From JAXLXE01 sp046328115 (GTDB taxonomy: Bacteria; Chloroflexota; UBA6077; JACCZL01), in contig JAXLXE010000001.1 in NCBI GenBank assembly GCA_046328115.1, positions 2,914,001-2,978,000 of the forward strand: DNA of 64,000 nt. Direction: 5' to 3'. The notes beneath the pieces were generated by a model. It searched no databases. It was not told the origin of the DNA and saw only the letters and a program-made list of their open reading frames with translations. Made by a program: the position numbers and the translations under genes. Positions 41,522 to 48,941 of the stretch are shown here, in pieces. Positions within the stretch are counted from its first letter, which is position 1. Every line of letters begins with the position of its first letter.

Positions 41522-42499
41522 TTAATGATCTGGCAGCTCGCCCAGCTGTCCGAGCTGATCGTAGAGATTAGTCTGCAAGAATATGACTAGTGCATTCAGA
41601 TCTCCTAGTCTGTCGGTGGTAGATGCCCAATGAGCGAGCATTATATCCGTAAGCTTGAACATCGCATAATGAAGACTATACAGCGGAATACTGTTGACCC
41701 ACACGCTGTCCCCGAGCAGAAGGTTCGCACAAAAAGAGTCGTTCTCATGGTAAACATGGTAATTGATATTGTAATCCCAGGTCACGCCATTCTTGTCTGT
41801 GGCATAGCCGACCAATTGCACGTTGACGTGGCACTTGTCGCCTTGATCGTGCTCGGGACCTCGGATGAGTAGGTTGAGATTTCCCTCTCGGAAGCGTGCC
41901 TGACGAAGGCTATCGCTGGCTACGCAGGGCGGATTTGTCTGTTTCTGTTGCTTGCCTGTCGCCGGCAACGGTGCCATCGTCGGCGCAGGCCATGGCATCG
42001 GCTGGACTTGAAGAGCCAGGTTCTTGCTCACTGGCCCCACCAGCGGCGTTCCAGGCTTTATGGCGTGCCCAGATGGGTCGCGGTGCGTGAGCGGGTTGTT
42101 CTCAACGTAACTGTAGCGATTCAGTGACGCCGATCGATCGCGGAACCCCAGGTAGCCGTCCTTCTGCGGGAACCGCCCCAGAGCGGGGTCGTACATCCGC
42201 GCGCGGAGATTGATCAGGCCGACCTGGGAATCGCGCAGCTCGCCCGTGTACCCGAAGTCGTTCTCGGGGTTGACGCCCGCGCTGGTCTGCTTCTCCACCG
42301 TGGGGACGCCAAACTCGTCGAACACGTACGTCTGGACCACCGCGGCCGACGTGCCCGCGGCGTTATTGCCGTCCGTGATCGCGCGCACGCTGCCCTGGCC
42401 GTCTGCGTGATACACGTACGCCACGCCGGTCGCCTTGCGCACCGTGTAGGCCAGGCCGTTCGGCCCCCAGACGTACCGGTTCGTCCCATCGTCCAGCAC
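41522..42499 (-). CDS. RHS-repeat protein C-terminal fragment with an unrecognised polymorphic tail
   Basis: 325 residues from the first in-frame GTG. Residues 1-145 match the RHS-associated core: GPNGLAYTVRKATG, VYHADGQGSVRAITD, YTGELRDSQVGLINLRARMY, DPALGRF and LNRYSYVENNPLTHRDPSGH. The tail (147-325) has NVQLVGYATDKNG, HVYHENDSFCANLLLGDSVW and no toxin family I know. The frame stays open upstream to a TAG at about 42611, with weak RHS-like sequence, but the large repeat domain is missing, so this is an orphan tip or decayed remnant. The tail DNA is AT-richer than the core. No secretion gene is near. Confidence 0.7.
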   Translation of the reverse strand: MLDDGTNRYVWGPNGLAYTVRKATGVAYVYHADGQGSVRAITDGNNAAGTSAAVVQTYVFDEFGVPTVEKQTSAGVNPENDFGYTGELRDSQVGLINLRARMYDPALGRFPQKDGYLGFRDRSASLNRYSYVENNPLTHRDPSGHAIKPGTPLVGPVSKNLALQVQPMPWPAPTMAPLPATGKQQKQTNPPCVASDSLRQARFREGNLNLLIRGPEHDQGDKCHVNVQLVGYATDKNGVTWDYNINYHVYHENDSFCANLLLGDSVWVNSIPLYSLHYAMFKLTDIMLAHWASTTDRLGDLNALVIFLQTNLYDQLGQLGELPDH

Positions 42500-42815
42500 A
42501 GGGGCAGGCCGCTCGCCATACTGGGGTGGAAGTTTATCCCGGTGTGGTTGTCCCGCAGCGTCCGGCTGCTGCTCCCCCGGTGTGCGTTCAGTGACAGCGA
42601 CGAAGTCGGGCTACCGCCGTCAGATGCTCGGCCCGGGCGGGACGCTGCCGGTCGGGGAAGCCGGCGACCAGGACCCTCACTGCGAACGCGGGTCGACATC
42701 CGGACGATAGCGGTTTGCGGAGGCGGGTCGCTCATGCGGCTGTTTGAGGAGGTTGGCCGAGCCGGCTAGGCGCTGGGTGGGCACGGTCTGGCGGGTGGGA
42801 GGCCTACAGTGGGTG
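42500..42815. other. Intergenic stretch without a supported gene
   Basis: 316 bases between the RHS fragment and the SH3 protein gene. The RHS frame remains open for about 110 bases without a standard start, then hits TAG; the rest shows only low-quality open frames rich in Arg, Pro and Ser. I see no RNA gene or repeat. Confidence 0.5.
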
Positions 42816-43847
42816 CTACGTGACCGTGAACGGCACCTCGCGGGTGATCCGCGTCTCGCCGCTGATCACCGTGACGAGGTAACGCCACGTGCCGGGCACG
42901 ACCTCCTTTGGAACCGTCCAGGTCCAGCTACACTCGCCGCGCTCGTTCGCCGTGGTGCGGCCCAGCCCATCGCGCGGCGCCGCCCCGGGGCCAAATACGA
43001 ACACCTCCAGCACGCACGTGACCCCCGGGCGTGTCTGGATGACCACGGTGGCCTGCTTCTCGCGCGCTACCGAGGCCGTGGCGCTGGTGACCTGAATCGT
43101 GGGCGGCGGGAGCGGCCGTCCGGCTGCCGCCGCGCCCGGCTCCAGCAACGCCAAGAAGTCCGCCACCACCCAACCCACGTCGCCATCCCCGTCCTTCACG
43201 TTCAGCCACAGCTTGCCCTCAGCCTCGCGCTCGTCGCCGATGACCTCCACGTCCGTCCCGTCGCGCAGCACGCCGATCCGCGGCGACGCCGCGTTTGGCT
43301 CCCGCCGCATGTTGGCCCCTTGCCCATCCGTGTTGGTGACGCGGGCGCGGCGCGGCGCACTGGGTGTGGCGGTGGGCTCAACAGTGGGAGCCGGGGTGGG
43401 CGTGGCGGACGGCGCCGACGTTGGGGCCGAGGTGGGCGTGGACGTGGCGGGCGCCGGCGCGTGGGTGGCAGTAGAGGCAGGCGTGGGCGTGTTCGGCGGC
43501 AGGGTCGGGCTGCTCGCCGGTGTGGGCAAGGTCGCGGCTGGTTGCGGCACGAGCGTTGGCACCGCCGCGACCGGTGACGGCGACGGCAGCGACGTGGGCG
43601 TGGCGGTGACGCGGATGATGATGGGGGACGGCGAAGCGGGCGCGGCGGGGGCGGGAGTCACGACCGCCGGCGCGCGGACCGTGGCCGTGGGCGGCACCGC
43701 GGCAGTCCGCCCAAACTGGGCATCCGCCAGCAGCAGCGCGCCGATCGTCACGAGCGCCGTGACCAGGACCGGAATCGCCAGGATCAGCGCCCGGTCCATC
43801 GGTGACTGTCCGCGGAATCGCTGCCAGAGCTCCCGAAGCTGATCCAC
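42816..43847 (-). CDS. Membrane-anchored SH3-domain protein with long Pro/Thr/Ala linker
   Basis: 343 residues. A cytoplasmic start and one membrane helix (about 20-42, ALILAIPVLVTALVTIGALL) are followed by a linker of about 120 residues of repeated Thr-Pro-Ala-Ser units, a bacterial SH3 domain (about 168-238: GANMRREPNAASPRIGVLRD, VGWVVADFL), and a C-terminal Ig-like domain (WTWTVPKEVVPGTWRYLVTV). Such proteins sit on the outer face and may bind peptidoglycan. It is likely transcribed alone; dcd starts upstream on the same strand after a gap of 47 bases. Role in the envelope is inferred. Confidence 0.8.
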   Translation of the reverse strand: MDQLRELWQRFRGQSPMDRALILAIPVLVTALVTIGALLLADAQFGRTAAVPPTATVRAPAVVTPAPAAPASPSPIIIRVTATPTSLPSPSPVAAVPTLVPQPAATLPTPASSPTLPPNTPTPASTATHAPAPATSTPTSAPTSAPSATPTPAPTVEPTATPSAPRRARVTNTDGQGANMRREPNAASPRIGVLRDGTDVEVIGDEREAEGKLWLNVKDGDGDVGWVVADFLALLEPGAAAAGRPLPPPTIQVTSATASVAREKQATVVIQTRPGVTCVLEVFVFGPGAAPRDGLGRTTANERGECSWTWTVPKEVVPGTWRYLVTVISGETRITREVPFTVT

Positions 43848-43894
43848 CTACCCGAGCGCCTCCCCGCGCATCGGGTTGCCCAGTACATCCAGAA

Positions 43895-44473
43895 TCACTC
43901 GGTGCGCGACCTCGAAAACTCCAGGTGGTAGCGGCTGGGCGTGGGGTCCGTGTCCCCCTGGTACTTGCTGCGCAGTCCACCCGCGCCGTAAGGCTGATCC
44001 ACCGGCGTGGTCATCTGGATGTAGGAGAGCTGGCCTATCTTCATCTCGGCGAAGAGGCTCAGCGGTAGGGGCGCCAGGTTCATCAGCTCCAACGTCAGGC
44101 GGCCTTCCCAGCCGGGGTCCACCAGACCGGCCGTGGCGTGGATGAGTAGCCCCAGCCGGCCGAGCGAGCTTTTGCCGTCCAGTCGCGCCACCAGATCGTC
44201 TGGCACGGTCACCGTCTCCAGCGTGACCCCCAGTGCGAACTCGCCGGGGCGCAGGAAGAACGGCTTGCCGGGCTCCAGGTCCACCACCTCGGTCAGGCCG
44301 GCGGTGTCCTCCCGCACATCGATGTGGGAGATGTGGCTGTTGCGGAATACGCGGATCTTGTCTCCCAGCCGCAGGTCGATGCTGGATGGCTGGATGGCGT
44401 TCTCCGCCAGGGGGTCAATCCGGATGCGGCCGCTTTCGATGAGCGCGCGCATGCTCCGGTCACTGAGGATCAC
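43895..44473 (-). CDS. dcd: dCTP deaminase
   Basis: 192 residues. Family motifs: IQPSSIDLRLGD near the N-terminus, GEFALGVTLETVTVP, GKSSLGRLGLLIHATAG (the SSxxR and catalytic region), VDPGWEGRLTLEL with the catalytic Glu, and QLSYIQM. It converts dCTP to dUTP (or to dUMP if bifunctional) in thymidylate synthesis. The start is GTG at 44473, preceded by GCGGAGG. Length is normal. It precedes the SH3-domain gene on the same strand. Confidence 0.96.
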   Translation of the reverse strand: MILSDRSMRALIESGRIRIDPLAENAIQPSSIDLRLGDKIRVFRNSHISHIDVREDTAGLTEVVDLEPGKPFFLRPGEFALGVTLETVTVPDDLVARLDGKSSLGRLGLLIHATAGLVDPGWEGRLTLELMNLAPLPLSLFAEMKIGQLSYIQMTTPVDQPYGAGGLRSKYQGDTDPTPSRYHLEFSRSRTE

Positions 44474-44616
44474 GTGGCCTCCGCGGCCGCCAGCGCCACC
44501 AGGCGCGCGGCGAGGTCTGGAGCGTTATGGTAACGTCCGCGCGGTGCCCGGCGCCCCGTCGGCGCCGCCACGACAGATCGTGCAGAAACCCACCTGAGGT
44601 GACGGAGGCCCGCGGC

Positions 44617-45519
44617 ATGGAACCACTGTACGGCGGCATCGAGGCCGGAGGGACCAAGTTCGTCTGCGCCGTGGGCACGGGACCAGCCGATCTGCGGGCC
44701 GAGATCACCATAGAGACCCGGCCGGATCCCAGCGAGACCATCGGCCAGGCCATCGAGTTCTTCCGGCAGCAGGCGGTCGCCACGCCGCTCAAGGCGATCG
44801 GGATCGCCTCCTTCGGGCCACTCGACCTCGACCACCAGAGCAATACCTATGGCTACATCACGTCCACGCCGAAGCCGGGCTGGCGCTTCACGGACCTGGT
44901 GGGGCCCATCCAGCGCGCGCTGGACTGCGCCGTTGCCGTCGATACGGATGTCAACGGCGCGGCCCTGGGTGAGCACCTCTGGGGCGCCGGCCGCGGACTG
45001 GACACGTTCATCTACCTCACGGTGGGCACCGGCATCGGTGGCGGCGCGCTGGTTCACGGTCGTCCGCTGCACGGCATGCTCCACCCGGAGATGGGTCACT
45101 TGCTGCTCCCGGTGGACCCGGTTCGGGATCCGCACTCCGGCGTCTGCCCGTATCACGGCGCATGCCTGGAGGGGCTAGCCTCTGGGCCGGCCATGCACGC
45201 CCGCTGGGGTCAACCCGCGGAGACGCTGCCACCCGATCACCCGGCCTGGCCCCTGGAGGCCCACTACCTGGCGCTGGGCCTGACCAACCTGATTCTCACG
45301 TTGTCCCCCCAGCGCACTCTGCTGGGCGGCGGGGTGATGCACCAGGCCGCGCTGTACCCGCTGATCCGGGCGGAGGTGCGGCGGCTGCTCAACGGCTACG
45401 TCCAGGCAGCCCAGATCCTGGACGGGGTAGATACGTACATCGTGCCGCCGGCCCTTGGCGATCGGGCTGGCGTGCTCGGGGCCATCGCCCTGGCGCGCCA
45501 GGCCGTCGCCGACGCGTAG
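44617..45519 (+). CDS. ROK-family sugar kinase, fructokinase-like
   Basis: 300 residues. ATP motif GGIEAGGTKFVCAVG at the start, CAVAVDTDVNGAALGE containing the catalytic Asp, VGTGIGGGALVHG, a HPEMGH site, and the ROK zinc site CPYHGACLEGLASGPA. Together with LLGGGVMHQ these fit bacterial fructokinases of the ROK family, which phosphorylate fructose or related sugars. ATG 44617 gives the normal start. The gene is divergent from dcd, with 143 bases between. Confidence 0.93.
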   Translation: MEPLYGGIEAGGTKFVCAVGTGPADLRAEITIETRPDPSETIGQAIEFFRQQAVATPLKAIGIASFGPLDLDHQSNTYGYITSTPKPGWRFTDLVGPIQRALDCAVAVDTDVNGAALGEHLWGAGRGLDTFIYLTVGTGIGGGALVHGRPLHGMLHPEMGHLLLPVDPVRDPHSGVCPYHGACLEGLASGPAMHARWGQPAETLPPDHPAWPLEAHYLALGLTNLILTLSPQRTLLGGGVMHQAALYPLIRAEVRRLLNGYVQAAQILDGVDTYIVPPALGDRAGVLGAIALARQAVADA

Positions 45520-45529
45520 CGCCAGATCG

Positions 45530-45544
45530 GTCGATATAATCGAC
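45530..45544 (+). promoter_or_regulatory. Palindromic -10 region upstream of the GT2 gene
   Basis: GTCGAT-ATA-ATCGAC is a perfect palindrome with 6-base arms, and it contains TATAAT at 45535-45540, 26 bases before the GTG at 45566. A palindrome over a -10 hexamer could be a repressor site. No clear -35. Confidence 0.4.
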
Positions 45545-45565
45545 GGACCCTCTCCTGGAGCATCC

Positions 45566-46288
45566 GTGACCAGCGTCTCCGCCGTGATCCCCGCCTACAA
45601 CGAAGAGCACGCCATTGGGACGACCGTGGAGGCGATGGTGGCGGCGTTCCACGGGCTCATCGACGACTACGAGATCGTGGTGGTCAACGACGGCAGCACG
45701 GACGGCACGGCCGAGGTGGTACGCTCGCTGGCCGCGGCTCACGCTCGAGTCCGCACGGTGGCGCACCAGGAGAACCGCGGCTACGGCGCGGCGCTGGCCA
45801 CCGGCTTCGCGGCCGCCACGCGGGATCTGATCTTCCTGACGGACGGGGATCGGCAGTTTGACGTGCGCGAGCTGCGGGAGTTCCTGCCGCTGCTCGAGGT
45901 CGCGGATCTGGCCATCGGCTACCGCGCCCCCCGCGCGGACCCAATGATCCGTCGCCTGTACGGCTGGGGCTGGAACGTGCTGGTGAACACGCTCTTTGGC
46001 TACACCGCGCGCGACGTGGACTGTGCCTTCAAGCTGTTCCCGCGGCGGATCATCGCGGAGCTCAACGTGCACAGCACCGGCCACACGTTCAGCCCGGAGC
46101 TGCTGATCAAAGCACGCCGCGCCGGCTACCGCGTGGCGGAGCGCCGGGTGACCCACCTGCCCAGGGTGGCCGGCTCACCCAAGGGCGCCCGACCGGACGC
46201 CATCATCCGCGCGATGTTCGAGTTGGTCAAATTGCGTGTTGAGGTCGCCTCAACCCGACAGACGGCGGTCACAGCGGCAACCGAGTGA
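45566..46288 (+). CDS. Glycosyltransferase family 2 (dolichyl-phosphate mannose synthase-like)
   Basis: 240 residues from GTG 45566, which has CTGGAG upstream. GT2 motifs: VIPAYNEEHAIGTTVEAM, VVVNDGSTDGTAEVV, ENRGYGAALATGF, FLTDGDRQFD (metal-binding DxD-type), and RDVDCAFKLFP. It resembles polyprenyl-phosphate sugar transferases, which make the lipid-linked donors that GT-C enzymes use, so it could feed the GT-C pair at 33-39 kb. The C-terminus lacks the two-helix anchor of some relatives. The next gene overlaps by 4 bases. Confidence 0.9.
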   Translation: MTSVSAVIPAYNEEHAIGTTVEAMVAAFHGLIDDYEIVVVNDGSTDGTAEVVRSLAAAHARVRTVAHQENRGYGAALATGFAAATRDLIFLTDGDRQFDVRELREFLPLLEVADLAIGYRAPRADPMIRRLYGWGWNVLVNTLFGYTARDVDCAFKLFPRRIIAELNVHSTGHTFSPELLIKARRAGYRVAERRVTHLPRVAGSPKGARPDAIIRAMFELVKLRVEVASTRQTAVTAATE

Positions 46289-47223
46289 CCGAAGCAGGGG
46301 GGAGAAGAGGCACGCGCCGTGGCTCGGCGCCCAAGCCGTTCGACGTCACGCTGCGTGAGCTGATCGAGGCCGATCCCGCGGCCTGGCTTCGACTGGTTGG
46401 GTTCGATGGAGATCTGCCGGCCACGGTGCTGGACTCCGAAGTGTCCACAGCCGTCGCAACGGTGGACAAGGTGATCCAGGTCCGCGGGCCGGCGCCCCGC
46501 CTCGTCCACATCGAGCTCCAGGCCAGCCGTGACTCCTCGATGGAGGACCGTCTGCTCCTGTACTACGCGCTGCTGAACCGGAGGCATCGCCTGCCCACGC
46601 ACAGCGTGGTCATCCTGGCGCGTCCGGAGGCGGACGACCCCGCCTTAGACGGACAGATCACGCACGGCCACCGCGACGGCGGGGTCCAGCTCTCGCTCCG
46701 CTACGACGTGATCCGCCTCTGGCAGCAGCCAGTGGACGACCTGCTACACGGACACCTGGCGACGCTGCCGCTGGCCCCCATCTCCGATCTCGGCACCAGA
46801 CCGGCGGAGGAGATCATCCGGGCGATGCAGCATCGGTTGGAGTCTGAAACGACGATCGACACGCGCCGGTCGCTATGGCTCGCCACCTACTTGCTGATGG
46901 GCCTGCGGTACAATGACGATGATGCGGCCAGGCTGCTGCAGGGGGTGACGGAGATGCGCGAGTCCACTACGTACCAGGCCATCGTCCGCGAGGGCCGAGT
47001 TGAGGGGTTGCGCGAAGGGCTACGCGAAGGGCTGCGCTCGGGTCGCCTTGAAGGGCGCGCGACGGAGGCGCGGGCCATGCTCGAGGCGCTGGGCACCCGC
47101 AAGTACGGGGCTCCTAGCGCCGCCGCGCTGAGCTCCATCTCGGCCATTGGCGACGTCGAGCGCCTCGAACGCCTGATCACCGATGTCCTCGACGCGGACT
47201 CGTGGGACGAGCTACTGGGTTAG
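46285..47223 (+). CDS. Rpn/DUF4351-like PD-(D/E)XK nuclease family protein
   Basis: 312 residues. A PD-(D/E)XK-type core is suggested by ATVDKVIQV and LVHIELQASRDSSMEDRLLLY (Asp, then Glu-x-Gln), and the C-terminus has the typical coiled repeat VREGRVEGLREGLREGLRSG and GTRKYGAPSAAALSSISAIG seen in DUF4351/transposase-like proteins of the Rpn group. These are mobile, multi-copy genes whose members can cut DNA. The start GTG overlaps the stop of the GT2 gene (GTGA). It ends within the convergent GGCT-like gene, overlapping by 12 bases. Confidence 0.85.
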   Translation: MTEAGGRRGTRRGSAPKPFDVTLRELIEADPAAWLRLVGFDGDLPATVLDSEVSTAVATVDKVIQVRGPAPRLVHIELQASRDSSMEDRLLLYYALLNRRHRLPTHSVVILARPEADDPALDGQITHGHRDGGVQLSLRYDVIRLWQQPVDDLLHGHLATLPLAPISDLGTRPAEEIIRAMQHRLESETTIDTRRSLWLATYLLMGLRYNDDDAARLLQGVTEMRESTTYQAIVREGRVEGLREGLREGLRSGRLEGRATEARAMLEALGTRKYGAPSAAALSSISAIGDVERLERLITDVLDADSWDELLG

Positions 47224-47574
47224 CGTTCGGTCGCGAGGCTGCGCGTACACCCAGGCCTGGGTGTTGGCGAGCGACCCGCACGTCAGCATCCGCACCGTCA
47301 CCATCCGCCGCTCGTATAGACCCTCTGCCACGTCCTCGTAGTCGTCCAGTACCACCAGATCCTCGTCCGCCAGCCCCAGCAGGACCATGCCCTCAACGAT
47401 GCTGCCGAGCTCCGGTGCGACGTACGGATAGTCGAAGCCCGTGACCCTGAACCGACGGTGGTCGGGAAGCATGGCCCGGACGACTTCCAGGTCGCGACGC
47501 TCCCCCAACACGGCACGGCGCACGGACGGATCCATGAGTGTGCCGTAGACGAACAGCCGGTGAGGGCCGCGCAC
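47212..47574 (-). CDS. Gamma-glutamylcyclotransferase-like (AIG2-like) protein
   Basis: 120 residues. The GGCT fold signature is HRLFVYGTLMDPSVRRAVLG, followed by GFDYPYVAPELGSIVEGMVL and LDDYEDVAEGLYERRMV with the conserved Glu. These act on gamma-glutamyl-amine linkages, or have structural roles. I selected GTG 47574; the in-frame ATG at 47679 would overlap the upstream phosphatase gene. It follows the phosphatase by 10 bases and likely shares its transcript. It is shorter than classical GGCTs, so substrate is uncertain. Confidence 0.82.
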   Translation of the reverse strand: MRGPHRLFVYGTLMDPSVRRAVLGERRDLEVVRAMLPDHRRFRVTGFDYPYVAPELGSIVEGMVLLGLADEDLVVLDDYEDVAEGLYERRMVTVRMLTCGSLANTQAWVYAQPRDRTLTQ

Positions 47575-47584
47575 GGTAACCGCC

Positions 47585-48373
47585 CTACCCGTTCGCGGCG
47601 CGAAGCTCCGACACCAGCGCGTCGTAGATGCCCGGTGTTGCCGCCAGGATCCCGCCCTCGTCCACGCTGTACGGTCCACCCACGGCGTTCGCCAGCCGGG
47701 CGCCAGCCTCGGCGGCGATCAATCCACCACCGGCCACGTCCCACGAGTGGACGTTTTGCTCCCAGTAGCCATCAAAACGCCCGGCTGCCACCCAGCACAG
47801 GTCCAGCGCCGCCGACCCAACACGCCGAACGGCCTGGCACTGCATGCTCAGCGCGCCAAACTGCGCCAGCGCCCGCGCCATCAATGCACGGTCGTACGGG
47901 AACCCCGTAGCCAGCATGGCGCGGCGTAGCTCCGTGGTTGCGGACACCGAGATCGGCGCGCCGTTCAGTGTGGCGCCGCCGCCCATCTGGGCAAAGAACA
48001 GCTCATCCAGGCTGGGGTGGTACACCGCGCCCAGCGTCATCTGGCCCTCCATCTCGTAGCCAATGGAGACCGCGAAGACAGGGACGCCGTGCGCATAGTT
48101 GCTGGTGCCGTCCAGCGGATCGATGATCCACCGGTGGGCGCGATCGGCGCCGCCCTCGCTCCCCTCCTCCGCCTCGATGGTGTGGGTGGGGAACTTTGCC
48201 GCGATCAGCTCGGTGATGGCGCGCTCGGCGCGGAGATCGACATCCGTCACGATGTCCACTTCGCCCTTGAAGCGGATGGACTGGACGCGGCCGTAGCCCT
48301 CGCGCAGGATCTCCCCACCCACCCGGGCGGCTTCCAGGCAGACCTCGCGCGCCAGGTCCAGATGGCGCGTCAT
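47585..48373 (-). CDS. Inositol monophosphatase family protein
   Basis: 262 residues. Metal-binding motifs are complete: EAEEGSEG (Glu69-70), WIIDPLDGTSNYAHG (Asp85, Asp88) and WDVAGGGLIAAEAGA near residue 210. It hydrolyses inositol phosphate or related substrates (NADP phosphate, fructose bisphosphate, PAP). The gene lies 31 bases downstream of the ferredoxin gene on the same strand and just upstream of the GGCT-like gene. Substrate cannot be deduced from sequence. Confidence 0.94.
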   Translation of the reverse strand: MTRHLDLAREVCLEAARVGGEILREGYGRVQSIRFKGEVDIVTDVDLRAERAITELIAAKFPTHTIEAEEGSEGGADRAHRWIIDPLDGTSNYAHGVPVFAVSIGYEMEGQMTLGAVYHPSLDELFFAQMGGGATLNGAPISVSATTELRRAMLATGFPYDRALMARALAQFGALSMQCQAVRRVGSAALDLCWVAAGRFDGYWEQNVHSWDVAGGGLIAAEAGARLANAVGGPYSVDEGGILAATPGIYDALVSELRAANG

Positions 48374-48404
48374 CTGGTGACAGACCAGCGGGGGAAGCGC
48401 TGGA

Positions 48405-48854
48405 TCAGCGGAACCGCGCGGCCGCGGCCGGTGCCACGCCTTCCGGCGCCTGCAGGACGATGGCGCCCTTGTCGCAAGCCGCCTCGCACAGGAAACAGGA
48501 GACGCACGCCTTCGGCTTGGTCAGCGCGGCCACCGCGCTCCACGGCTGGCCCTCCACGTCCTCCAGGCTCAGGCAGTCAAACGGGCACACGTCAATGCAG
48601 TACTTGCAGCCAGAGCAGATCTCCTCGGTGATGACCGGCTTGGGCCACTCGGTCCGCCGCACCTTCACCGCCACGTCACCGTACGTGTCCAGGATCGAGT
48701 CGTACGGGCATGCCCGACCGCAGGCACCGCAATCGATGCAGATCTTCGGGTCGATGAAGTACAGCTCCTTCTTGACGCCGCTGATGGCATCCACCGGGCA
48801 GACCGTCTCGCAGGCGCTGCACCCCACACAGGAATCGATGATGAAGAAGGCCAT
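48405..48854 (-). CDS. Polyferredoxin with four [4Fe-4S] motifs
   Basis: 149 residues with four cysteine groups, each CxxCxxC plus a fourth Cys: C9-C12-C15-C19, C39-C42-C45-C49, C80-C83-C86-C90, and C117-C120-C123-C127. The last lacks the usual Pro after the fourth Cys (AACDKG). It should carry electrons as a small cytoplasmic protein. The ATG at 48854 was chosen because the upstream in-frame 22 residues are not conserved-looking. A TATACT hexamer lies about 50 bases upstream. Redox partners are not identified; the neighbours are a phosphatase and a GGCT-like gene. Confidence 0.9.
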   Translation of the reverse strand: MAFFIIDSCVGCSACETVCPVDAISGVKKELYFIDPKICIDCGACGRACPYDSILDTYGDVAVKVRRTEWPKPVITEEICSGCKYCIDVCPFDCLSLEDVEGQPWSAVAALTKPKACVSCFLCEAACDKGAIVLQAPEGVAPAAAARFR

Positions 48855-48903
48855 CGTTGGAGACGCTCCGGAACCAACTCGGGAGTAGAAGAAGCTACCG
48901 CTC

Positions 48904-48909
48904 AGTATA
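48904..48909 (-). promoter_or_regulatory. Possible -10 element of the ferredoxin-phosphatase transcript
   Basis: The minus strand reads TATACTGAG, the same nine bases as upstream of radC (22994-23002). It lies about 50 bases before the ATG at 48854. Confidence 0.35.
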
Positions 48910-48941
48910 ACGGACCGCATCTGGCCCGAGAGCCGGCGGGT

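Noticed and set aside
42500..42613. In-frame extension of the RHS fragment upstream of its first GTG
   Set aside because: The frame is open to a TAG and begins to resemble RHS linker (QYGERPAPVLDDGT), but it has no standard start codon and no YD repeats, so I kept it as decayed sequence.
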